DNA from: Haloferacaceae archaeon PL-Br10_E2g29
Lineage (GTDB): Archaea; Halobacteriota; Halobacteria; Halobacteriales; Haloferacaceae
Assembly: GCA_001563965.1 (NCBI GenBank)
Contig: LKMS01000033.1
Location: 1-11,502 of the forward strand
Length of the DNA: 11,502 nucleotides
Reading direction: 5' to 3'
Shown here: positions 5,902 to 11,502 of the stretch, piece by piece
Position numbering within the stretch: position 1 is the first letter of the stretch
Layout of the letters: each line of letters opens with the position of its first letter
Translations under genes and position numbers: made by a program
Notes under the pieces: generated by a model
The model's input: only the letters and a program-made list of their open reading frames with translations
Told to the model about the DNA's origin: nothing
Databases searched by the model: none

Positions 5902-6726
5902 GTGCAACCGAAGACGGTACTCATTACTGGCTGCTCATCGGGCATCGGGCGAGCGACCGCGCTGGCGTTCGCCGCCGAAGGGTGGGCGGTGTACGCCACC
6001 GCTCGCGACCCAGGGGACATCGAGGCGCTCGAAGACGCCGGCTGTACCATCGACCGACTCGACGTAACCAATCAGGACGACGTCGACCGCGTTGTCGACC
6101 GGATTCTCGACGAACACGGCGTGATTTCCTGTCTCGTCAACAACGCGGGCTACGGCCAGTTCGGGCCGGTCGAAGACGTCTCGATAGAACAGGTCGAAAA
6201 ACAGTACACGGTCAACGTGTACGGCGTCCATCGGCTCATCAAGGCCGTTCTCCCACACATGCGCCGCGAGGAAGACGGCACGATCATCAACATCTCCTCG
6301 GTCGCCGGCCGCTTGGCGTTTCCCGGCGGCGGCGTCTACTGCGGTTCGAAGTTCGCCGTCGAGGCGCTGTCGGATGCCCTGCGCGCGGAGGTCGAACCGT
6401 TCGGCATCGATGTCGTCGTCATCCAGCCCGGCCCGGTCAAAACCGCCTTCACCGATCGCGCGGAGTCCGAAGTCGACCAAATCGAGCGGGCCGGCGTCTA
6501 CGAGGACTTCTATTCGATGTTTGACGACACCCAAGCCATCGGTGGCGACGGCCCCGGGTCGGTGAGCGCCGAACGGGTCGCCGAAGACATCATCAACGCC
6601 GCGAGTGCGACCAAGCCGGTCGCCCGCGTCCCGGTTGGAACCCCCGCCAGACTCGCCGTGCTCGCCCGATTTCTCCCCGATACGGTTCGCGACCGCGCGT
6701 GGTCGTTGCTTCGACGACTCGGGTGA
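5902..6726 (+). CDS. Short-chain dehydrogenase/reductase (classical SDR)
   Basis: A 274-residue NAD(P)(H)-dependent oxidoreductase with a Rossmann fold. Visible motifs are the cofactor-binding TGCSSGIG (residues 9-16), D54 in RLDVTN, NNAG (80-83) and the catalytic set N105, S133, Y146, K150 (NISSVAG and YCGSK), followed by QPGPVKT. Arg35 at the end of strand 2 (YATARDP) rather than an acidic residue favours NADP(H), by inference. The start is GTG at 5902. The TGCSSGIG loop begins only 8 residues later, as is normal, and no upstream ATG exists in frame. A TATA box 29 nt upstream gives a leaderless transcript. The C-terminus (about 250-274, ending LLRRLG) is amphipathic or basic and may touch the membrane. 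The substrate cannot be told; related proteins are annotated as oxidoreductases of lipids, retinoids or sugars. It converges on the Get3-like gene. Confidence 0.9.
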   Translation: MQPKTVLITGCSSGIGRATALAFAAEGWAVYATARDPGDIEALEDAGCTIDRLDVTNQDDVDRVVDRILDEHGVISCLVNNAGYGQFGPVEDVSIEQVEKQYTVNVYGVHRLIKAVLPHMRREEDGTIINISSVAGRLAFPGGGVYCGSKFAVEALSDALRAEVEPFGIDVVVIQPGPVKTAFTDRAESEVDQIERAGVYEDFYSMFDDTQAIGGDGPGSVSAERVAEDIINAASATKPVARVPVGTPARLAVLARFLPDTVRDRAWSLLRRLG

Positions 6727-6773
6727 CAGCTTCGACGACTTGGCTAATACCGTCGCAACCAACGTGGAACGTA

Positions 6774-7970
6774 TTAGTCCAGACACGCGGCAACGACCCG
6801 GAGCGCCGCCTCGCCACGAACCTCATCGGCCAGCAGTGGGACCCGCTTGACCGTCCGGCCGCGAAACAGATCAGTCGCATTCGCGAGCGCCGTTTGTTGA
6901 ACCTGCCAGCGACGCGCGCAGAACTCACAGTCATCGAGATTCGGGGTGACGATCCACTGCGGATCGATTTCGAACTCGGTGACGTCGGTCACGTTCTCCA
7001 TCACCCGGTTGACGACGAGCGTTTGGACCGGAATCTCGAAGCTTGCCAGCTGATCGACGAGCCGCCCGGATTCGACGACGCTCATCTCCTCTGGAATCAT
7101 GACGACCCGGAAATCCGTTTGACCCGGATCGCGAAGCACCGCGCGAAGCCGCTCGATTCGGTCGCGAAGTGCGTCCAACTCCGCCGACGGGTCGGCGTCG
7201 TCGCCCCCGCCGAACAGTCCCGTGACGCCGCCGAGCATCCCGCTCATTTTTTGTCGAAGTTGGAGGAGTCGACCGACCATCGAGTCCATGAGTTCCGGCA
7301 GCTGCAAGAGCCGAAGCGTGTGGCCCGTCGGCGCGGTGTCGATAACGACCCGATCAAACCGTGGATCGTCGAGATACTCGAGCAGCTGGCGCATCGCCGC
7401 CGCCTCGTCAGCGCCCGGCATCGACCCGCCCATCCCCATCATCGCGCCCAGCCCGCCCATCGACTCGTCGTCAGCGTCGCCGCCCGCGGACGACCCGAAG
7501 CGGTCGCCCATCGGGCCCCCACCGAGATCGCCAAGCCCACCGAGTGGATCCTCGTCGGTGCCGAACATCCCCTCCTCGGCGGCCGCGTCAGGATCGATTT
7601 CGGCGGCCCACAGCGGGATTTCCTCACGAATGCGTGTCGGCGTCGCCGGAATCGCGGTTTCGAGTGTGTCCGACAGCGAGTGTGCCGGATCGGTCGAGAC
7701 GACGAGCGTCGAGACGCCGCCGGCCGCACTCGACAGCGCCGTGGCGGCGGCCATCGTCGTTTTGCCGACGCCGCCCTTGCCGCCGTACAGCACGTACTCG
7801 GGCGCATCGACACCGGCGGGCAGATCGGTCCTCGTCGCGGTGACCTCGATTTCGTCGCCCGCGTCGTCGGGTGGCGCGGACGATTTGTCCGTGTCGTCGT
7901 CAGCGGCCGTGTCGGTCGCGTCGGCCGCGTCGTCGACCGCGTCAACGGCTTCAACGTCGATTTCAGTCAT
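6774..7970 (-). CDS. Get3/ArsA-family ATPase
   Basis: A 398-residue single-domain P-loop ATPase of the ArsA/Get3 branch. Motifs are the deviant Walker A GGKGGVGKTT (63-72, with signature K65), switch I DPAHSLSD (94-101), switch II DTAPTGHTLRLL (211-222) and a C348-x2-C351 pair (CEFC), which in Get3 coordinates zinc between two subunits. Get3 proteins shuttle hydrophobic membrane-protein segments; true ArsA powers arsenite export. The single ATPase copy, the CxxC and the absence of ars genes nearby favour a Get3-like role. Residues 1-57 are a disordered acidic extension. Residues 142-186 form a Gly/Met-rich insert and 241-258 a Gly-rich loop where Get3 has its client-binding helices. The gene lies 44 nt after the aminotransferase on the same strand with no promoter visible, so it is probably co-transcribed. 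Family sure, clients unknown. Confidence 0.9.
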   Translation of the reverse strand: MTEIDVEAVDAVDDAADATDTAADDDTDKSSAPPDDAGDEIEVTATRTDLPAGVDAPEYVLYGGKGGVGKTTMAAATALSSAAGGVSTLVVSTDPAHSLSDTLETAIPATPTRIREEIPLWAAEIDPDAAAEEGMFGTDEDPLGGLGDLGGGPMGDRFGSSAGGDADDESMGGLGAMMGMGGSMPGADEAAAMRQLLEYLDDPRFDRVVIDTAPTGHTLRLLQLPELMDSMVGRLLQLRQKMSGMLGGVTGLFGGGDDADPSAELDALRDRIERLRAVLRDPGQTDFRVVMIPEEMSVVESGRLVDQLASFEIPVQTLVVNRVMENVTDVTEFEIDPQWIVTPNLDDCEFCARRWQVQQTALANATDLFRGRTVKRVPLLADEVRGEAALRVVAACLD

Positions 7971-8014
7971 GCGAACACAGAGACCGTCCCGACTTGTGTA
8001 GCCGTCGGTTGCGA

Positions 8015-9121
8015 CTACCGATCGGCGAAGTACGCCGCCAGCCGCTCGGCCGCTTCATCGACGCGGGGCGTGACGAGCGCAAACCGGATCCAGTCGGTGC
8101 GGGCTGTCCCGAACGTCGCACCCGGCATGCCCGCGACGCCGATCTCGTCGATGAGCGTTTTGACGTTCGCCATCGTCCCCGGAAAGTCGTCGAACCGCGC
8201 GAGCACGTAGAACGCGCCGTCGGGCGTGGTGTACGCCGCGCCCGCCTCGTCGAGTGCCGCGGTGAACGAGTCGATTCGTGATTCAAGTCGGTCGCGCGCG
8301 GCGGCGTAGTAGCCGGGGTCGGTCTCGCGGTAGGCGGTGAGCACGGCACGTTGGGCCGGCCGACTCGTGGCGACGTTGACCAGCATGTGTCGTGTTTTCG
8401 CGGCCTCGATGAGCGCGGGCGGGAAAACGGCGTAGCCGACGCGAAAGCCCGTAATCGCCATCGACTTCGAAACGCCGCTGGTGACGATGACGTTCCCGGC
8501 ATCGAGCGTCAGGGCGCTCTCGAAACGCCCCGAAAAGTCGAAATGGTCGTACACCTCGTCGACAACGACGAGAGCGTCGTGTGCGGCGGCACACTCGACA
8601 ACCGTCCGAATCGACTCGAGGTCGTAGACCGCGCCCGTCGGATTGTTCGGCGTGTTGAGGACGACGAGTGCCGTGTCCTCGCCAATCGCCTCACAGGTTT
8701 TCTCGGCCGCGAGACGGCCGTCATCGTCGGTTGCGACGAGCCGTGGGGTACCGCCGAGCAGTTCGGTTTTGCCGAGATAGTAGGGGTAAACCGGGTCGAT
8801 GAGGACGACCTCGTCGCCGCGTGAGTCGTCGAACGCGCGGGCCATTGCGAGATAGTTGGCCTCGCCGGTGCCGTTGGTGATGATCACGCGGTCGACGGCA
8901 ACGTTGCGGCGCGCCGCAATCTCCTCGCGAAGTGCGGCCAATCCGTCGCTGGGCGGATACTGGAAGTCGGCCGCGTCGCGCTCGGCGTACTGCGTGAGAC
9001 CGGTACGAATCGCTTCGGGTGGCTCCCAGTCGGGGTTGCCGCTGACCATATCGATCACGTCGCCGTCGGCGGCCGCGGCGTACTGCATGACGTGAAAGAA
9101 CTGCGGCGTCTCGTAGTGCAT
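8015..9121 (-). CDS. Class I/II PLP-dependent aminotransferase
   Basis: A 368-residue fold-type I aminotransferase. The PLP lysine is K219 in SGVSKSMAITGFRVGY. D188 in VVVDEVYDHF pairs with the cofactor pyridine nitrogen and Y191 contacts its O3'. N160 in LNTPNNPTG and R227 bind the cofactor, and R346 in WIRFALV is the expected substrate-carboxylate arginine. The YPPSDGLAALREEIA segment is typical of the AspC/AlaT/HisC-like class I/II group. It most likely exchanges amino groups between an amino acid and 2-oxoglutarate; the specific amino acid is not readable from sequence. The ATG at 9119-9121 gives MHYETPQFF, and no Shine-Dalgarno or clear TATA element precedes it. The Get3-like gene follows after 44 nt. 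The link between the two looks like operon economy rather than shared function. Confidence 0.9.
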   Translation of the reverse strand: MHYETPQFFHVMQYAAAADGDVIDMVSGNPDWEPPEAIRTGLTQYAERDAADFQYPPSDGLAALREEIAARRNVAVDRVIITNGTGEANYLAMARAFDDSRGDEVVLIDPVYPYYLGKTELLGGTPRLVATDDDGRLAAEKTCEAIGEDTALVVLNTPNNPTGAVYDLESIRTVVECAAAHDALVVVDEVYDHFDFSGRFESALTLDAGNVIVTSGVSKSMAITGFRVGYAVFPPALIEAAKTRHMLVNVATSRPAQRAVLTAYRETDPGYYAAARDRLESRIDSFTAALDEAGAAYTTPDGAFYVLARFDDFPGTMANVKTLIDEIGVAGMPGATFGTARTDWIRFALVTPRVDEAAERLAAYFADR

Positions 9122-9164
9122 AGATGAGGCTCACACGGCGGCCTCTTGGCTGTTGATCATTCGA

Positions 9165-9196
9165 GATCGTCGCGGGCGGCTGAAACGGAGACGATC
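9165..9196. repeat. Inverted repeat between the aminotransferase and usp genes
   Basis: Perfect 7-nt arms GATCGTC (9165-9171) and GACGATC (9190-9196) with an 18-nt spacer. It lies 44 nt upstream of the aminotransferase start and 30 nt downstream of the usp stop on the same strand. It could be an operator for the aminotransferase operon or a 3' hairpin of the usp mRNA. The CG-rich content makes chance occurrence possible. Confidence 0.3.
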
Positions 9197-9225
9197 GGCC
9201 GAGCCGTCCCGGTCAGGAGGACGAC

Positions 9226-9654
9226 TCAGTCCGTTTCCTCGGTTCGAACGGTCATGACCGGCACGTCAGCCGAGCGGACGACTTTCTCGGTGACGCTGCC
9301 CAGCAGGTACTTGTCGAGACCGCTTCGGCCGCGGGTGCCCATGACGATCAGATCGCAGTATTCGTTGCTGTACCGGACGATCTCGGTGTACGGGTCGCCC
9401 TCGCCGAGTTCGGTGACAACCTCGATGTCGCTGTCTGCCAGCCGGTTTCTGACGTCTGCCAGCACCGACTTGCCGGACTCACGAAGCGAGTTGACGTTGA
9501 TGCTCCCTGCCGAACCGACGCCCGCATAGGTCGTGTTGACGACGTACAGCACGTGGATTCGGGCGTCGAACGCGCGGGCCATCGCGACCGCGTGCTCGAA
9601 CGTGGCATGCGAGGCAGGACTCCCATCGGTCGGAAACAGGATTTCATCGTACAT
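9226..9654 (-). CDS. Universal stress protein, UspA family
   Basis: A 142-residue single-domain cytoplasmic Usp with the expected length and Rossmann-like alpha/beta fold. It starts MYDEILFPTDGSPAS with the nucleotide-contacting D10. It carries the ATP-binding signature G-x2-G-x9-G-S at 106-120 (GTRGRSGLDKYLLGS), followed by VTEKVVRSADVPVMTVR. It therefore belongs to the ATP-binding (MJ0577-like) rather than the UspA-proper subgroup. Such proteins dimerise and act in stress survival through poorly understood signalling. Haloarchaea carry many paralogues, so no specific stress can be assigned. The ATG at 9654 has a TATA box centred about 31 nt upstream and no Shine-Dalgarno site. It is a single-gene unit, divergent from the DUF457 gene across 176 nt. 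Confidence 0.93.
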   Translation of the reverse strand: MYDEILFPTDGSPASHATFEHAVAMARAFDARIHVLYVVNTTYAGVGSAGSINVNSLRESGKSVLADVRNRLADSDIEVVTELGEGDPYTEIVRYSNEYCDLIVMGTRGRSGLDKYLLGSVTEKVVRSADVPVMTVRTEETD

Positions 9655-9680
9655 GTCACTACTAATGTCGGATTTCAGTG

Positions 9681-9688
9681 GATAAATA
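9681..9688 (-). promoter_or_regulatory. TATA box of the usp gene
   Basis: TATTTATC on the minus strand, centred about 31 nt before the ATG at 9654. A second AT-rich element, CATATATAC at 9713-9721, lies farther out and would give a leader of about 35-40 nt, so two alternative promoters are possible. Confidence 0.5.
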
Positions 9689-9830
9689 CCTGTGTGTTAC
9701 GGAGAACATATCATATATACACGCAATTCGAAGCGATATGTTGAAGGATTCAACTACGGAGGTGGATCGGCAGCCGCTCGCACCGCCGGAGTCGGAAACA
9801 TACAGGTAGTTGCGTAAACGAGAGCAGTCA

Positions 9831-10343
9831 ATGAACAAGCGCGGACACGTCCTCAATGCGATCTTACTGAGCATCGGAATCGGCTACGTGCTGCAGCCCA
9901 CGCTCGATCTGGAAATGGTTCGGACAATGGGGCTGTTGTTGTTGCCGATCACGCTCGGCGCGTTGTTTCCCGACGTCGACACCGCCTTCGGAAAACACCG
10001 CAAAACCCTCCACAACCTGCTCGTGCTGGCACTCTTTGCCGCGTGGCCCCTCTTTTTTGACAACCTCCACTACGTCTGGATCGGCATTCTGACCCACTAC
10101 ATTCTCGATGTCGTCGGCAGCACCCGCGGTATCGCACTGTGGTATCCGCTCTCGAGCAACGAGTGGAACCTCCCGGTGGGCATTCCGGTCGCGAGCAGAA
10201 TGACCGATGTCGCGACGATCCTGATTACCGTTCTCGAAGTCGTCGCCTTCGCCGCCGCTCTTCACTACGCCGTGCCAGTGGTCGAACCGTACTGGGGCGA
10301 TGCGGCCGCAGCCGTCGAAGTCGGAATGACCATGTTCGTCTAA
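9831..10343 (+). CDS. Membrane-bound metal-dependent hydrolase family (DUF457/YdjM-like)
   Basis: A 170-residue integral membrane protein with about five hydrophobic segments (roughly 7-22, 31-46, 61-78, 82-100, 126-150). Conserved polar residues sit between them: H6 near the N-terminus, D48 and D50 in LGALFPDVD, H56, R57 and H61 in KHRKTLHN, and H89 and D93 in LTHYILDVVGSTRG, followed by IALWYPLSS. This His/Asp pattern is that of the YdjM/YbcI family, named after a LexA-regulated E. coli protein and predicted to be metal-dependent hydrolases; the substrate is unknown. I prefer ATG 9831 over the in-frame TTG at 9810, which would add seven charged residues and crowd the weak TATA-like element near 9797-9803. 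It converges with the PPOX gene. Confidence 0.82.
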   Translation: MNKRGHVLNAILLSIGIGYVLQPTLDLEMVRTMGLLLLPITLGALFPDVDTAFGKHRKTLHNLLVLALFAAWPLFFDNLHYVWIGILTHYILDVVGSTRGIALWYPLSSNEWNLPVGIPVASRMTDVATILITVLEVVAFAAALHYAVPVVEPYWGDAAAAVEVGMTMFV

Positions 10344-10429
10344 TGGACGGTCGTTGTCGCTGGAACGCCGCTGCAAGGAGCGAGTGCGTACCCGTCCCGA
10401 CTGGCTGATCGGTTTCCGAACACGACGTC

Positions 10430-10882
10430 TCACTCCCGCGGCGTCGATCGCTCAGTTCGGGTGGTGAACTCCGCAGGAACAAGCCGGTAGAATGTGAACG
10501 GCACCGCTTTCGACGGACGAGAAAGAATGTCGTCAAAATCGATGTGTGTGTGCTGGATGCCGCGAAGCGTTTCGGTCGAAATCTCACTTTGTGTTGTTTC
10601 CGTGAGCTCTCCCTTGGCGACGACGCTCCACCAGTTTCCGTCAGTCCGGCCATGAACGACGAAGGTGACCGCACAGGGCAACAGCCTCGCTTTCGCACTC
10701 TCGGGGGCGGCCGAGAGTCCAAAATAAAATGCGGGGTCTGTCGTCTCATAGCCATACGAGACTGGCACCGAATGCGGCGGGTTGTTGTCAAGGGGACAAA
10801 AAGACAGGACGCCAGTGCCGCCGGTACCGAGACGCGCGTCACGCTCGGTTTCGGCTAGTTCGTTTGCCGTGGTGTTACTCAT
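10430..10882 (-). CDS. Pyridoxamine 5'-phosphate oxidase-like FMN-binding split-barrel protein
   Basis: A 150-residue protein of the PPOX/split-barrel flavoprotein superfamily. The strand pattern GTGVLSFCPLDNNPPHSVPVSYGYE near residues 20-46, then PAFYFGLSAAPESAKARLL, then CAVTFVVHGRTDGNWWSVVAKGEL, matches the small archaeal/actinobacterial group that binds FMN or F420 at a dimer interface. It is not the vitamin B6 enzyme PdxH: it is short and lacks the PdxH C-terminal substrate motif. Members are reductases, haem-binding proteins or of unknown role, so no substrate is assigned. The ATG at 10882 has a TATA element centred 27 nt upstream, giving a leaderless transcript. The C-terminus (about 138-150) is polar and probably disordered. 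It converges with the DUF457 gene over 86 nt. Confidence 0.82.
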   Translation of the reverse strand: MSNTTANELAETERDARLGTGGTGVLSFCPLDNNPPHSVPVSYGYETTDPAFYFGLSAAPESAKARLLPCAVTFVVHGRTDGNWWSVVAKGELTETTQSEISTETLRGIQHTHIDFDDILSRPSKAVPFTFYRLVPAEFTTRTERSTPRE

Positions 10883-10905
10883 AAATCATGATGGAAACGA
10901 ACAGA

Positions 10906-10912
10906 CATAAAA
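10906..10912 (-). promoter_or_regulatory. TATA box of the PPOX gene
   Basis: TTTTATG on the minus strand, centred 27 nt upstream of the ATG at 10882, consistent with a leaderless transcript. It directly follows a GACCC/GGGTC inverted repeat on the same strand. Confidence 0.5.
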
Positions 10913-10914
10913 CC

Positions 10915-10928
10915 GACCCTGCGGGGTC
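10915..10928 (-). repeat. Inverted repeat next to the PPOX TATA box
   Basis: GACCC and GGGTC arms around a 4-nt loop; on the minus strand the repeat is followed by GGTTTT. It occupies the BRE side of the promoter. It can be read as an operator for the PPOX gene or as a hairpin plus short T-run ending the upstream PHP transcript. Confidence 0.35.
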
Positions 10929-10941
10929 CGTCTATGTCGCA

Positions 10942-10969
10942 CGAACGGACTGCCCCAATCAGTCGTTCG
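10942..10969. repeat. Hairpin after the PHP gene
   Basis: CGAACGGACTG (10942-10952) and CAGTCGTTCG (10960-10969) are complementary over 10 bp with one bulged G and a 7-nt loop. It lies about 50 nt past the PHP stop on the minus strand and may be a 3'-end structure of that mRNA. Confidence 0.4.
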
Positions 10970-11017
10970 AAGGAGACGATCACGCACGACAACGGTCAGG
11001 GTCTCCGGCGGATGAAG

Positions 11018-11502
11018 TCAGTAGACGCTGACCGCGTCAAACCGACCCTCGTAGACGATATTTCGCGGATGGGTCGGTTCGTCGCCCGACAACAACAGGC
11101 GATCGACTTTCTCCCACGTGTTCTCGTAGCCCAGATGGGCGAACTCGGCCAGTTGGCGCAGGCGGTGGCCGGAACCCGCGCGGTGGACGGCCTGACACGA
11201 GACGTCGCCGGTGAGGGCGGCGACGAGGTCGGCCTCGGAATCGATTGCGGCGTCGACCCGCGTCCACGCCTCGCCAACGGTGCCGGCGAGATGCGCGTAC
11301 GACGAGCCGAAACCCGCGAGGTCGAGTTCGGCGGCAATCCGCTGGCCGCGGCGGTTCTGGTGGGGAAGCAGTTTGGCATTGTACGTCTCAACCGCGTCGA
11401 TGCGGGCGGCGTGCGCACGAATCTCCGGGTGGGTGAGACTAACGTTCATAAACGAGGGATGTGGGGCCAACACGGCCGCCTCTTGGCGCTCGAACTCCGC
11501 CA
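11018..11502 (-). CDS. PHP-domain metal-dependent phosphoesterase, C-terminal part
   Basis: The frame is open from the window edge to a stop at 11018-11020, giving about 160 residues of a gene whose 5' end lies outside. A GTG at 11473 is in frame but lies inside the domain. The visible part matches the second half of a PHP domain: VLAPHPSF (metal-binding His), RIDAVETYNAKLLPHQNRRG, then GFGSSYAHLAGTVGEAWTRV in place of the usual G-S-D-x-H of this superfamily. A helical C-terminal segment follows (GHRLRQLAEFAHLGYENTWEKVDRL). Stand-alone PHP proteins are phosphoesterases (RNase AM, histidinol phosphatase, others). The specific role is unclear, especially since a metal-ligand aspartate seems to be replaced. 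Confidence 0.78.
   Translation of the reverse strand, partial: AEFERQEAAVLAPHPSFMNVSLTHPEIRAHAARIDAVETYNAKLLPHQNRRGQRIAAELDLAGFGSSYAHLAGTVGEAWTRVDAAIDSEADLVAALTGDVSCQAVHRAGSGHRLRQLAEFAHLGYENTWEKVDRLLLSGDEPTHPRNIVYEGRFDAVSVY

Noticed and set aside
6774..7970. Arsenite efflux ATPase ArsA in the strict sense
   Set aside because: Only one ATPase domain, a CxxC pair as in Get3, and no arsB, arsD or arsR nearby.
6699..8210. Long open frame (503 codons) on the + strand
   Set aside because: It lies antisense to the Get3-like gene, whose motifs are unmistakable. Its translation is Arg/Pro/His-rich without domain features, a common artefact in GC-rich DNA.
9135..9150. Shared GCCTCTTGGC string at about 9141 and about 11478
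   Set aside because: Only about 10 identical bases, one copy inside the PHP coding region; no repeat structure around it.
9707..9740. CATATC/GATATG inverted repeat upstream of usp
   Set aside because: Six-base arms with a 22-nt spacer in AT-rich DNA are expected by chance.
10344..10429. GGACGG/CCGTCC pairing in the DUF457-PPOX gap
   Set aside because: Arms are 6 bp and about 45 nt apart, with no T-tract; not a credible terminator.
1..11502. tRNA, rRNA, CRISPR array, insertion sequence or prophage
   Set aside because: No T-loop-like GGTTCRA with matching acceptor arms, no regularly spaced repeats, and no transposase, integrase or Cas motifs were found on reading either strand.

Overview
The window looks like chromosomal DNA from an extremely halophilic archaeon (class Halobacteria). 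The coding DNA is GC-rich with G/C-ending codons, and the proteins are acidic (strings of Asp/Glu, few Lys). Several start codons have an archaeal TATA element about 25-31 nt upstream and no Shine-Dalgarno site, the leaderless style common in haloarchaea. The gene set is also typical of the group: NreA, an N-terminally extended RNase HI followed by the 'rnhA operon protein', and a RosR-type PadR regulator. I cannot name the genus. No rRNA, tRNA, CRISPR array, transposase or phage gene is visible.

Layout. 1-279: 3' end of a DUF302 gene (+). 315-1583: nreA (-), a PCNA-linked DNA repair protein, convergent with DUF302 and divergent from rnhA. 1715-2305 and 2336-2995: rnhA and its operon partner (+). 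3110-3463: rosR-like PadR regulator (-). 3464-3800: a 337-nt AT-richer, gene-poor divergent regulatory region. 3801-3929: a 42-residue acidic small protein (+) with its own TATA box and an inverted repeat covering its start codon. 4044-4976 and 4980-5873: rhomboid protease with an AN1 zinc finger, then endonuclease V, 3 nt apart (+). 5902-6726: a short-chain dehydrogenase (+) whose TATA box overlaps the endonuclease V stop codon. 6774-7970 and 8015-9121: Get3/ArsA-family ATPase and a class I/II aminotransferase (-), probably one transcript read aminotransferase first. 9226-9654: UspA-type stress protein (-). 9831-10343: DUF457/YdjM-type membrane protein (+). 10430-10882: PPOX-type flavin split-barrel protein (-). 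11018-11502: 3' part of a PHP-domain phosphoesterase (-).

How the genes fit together. The left third has a genome-maintenance flavour: NreA (PCNA-binding repair), RNase HI (RNA:DNA hybrids), and further on endonuclease V (deaminated bases). RosR, the oxidative-stress regulator of Halobacterium salinarum, lies beside rnhA as I recall it does in that organism, which supports the assignment. The middle has membrane proteostasis candidates (rhomboid protease, Get3-like ATPase). The right end is a set of single genes. This is mostly ordinary core haloarchaeal DNA, and I found no obvious new multi-gene system. The parts most worth a second look are the 42-aa gene with its operator-like repeat, the repeat between nreA and rnhA, and the Met/Gly-rich insert of the Get3-like protein.
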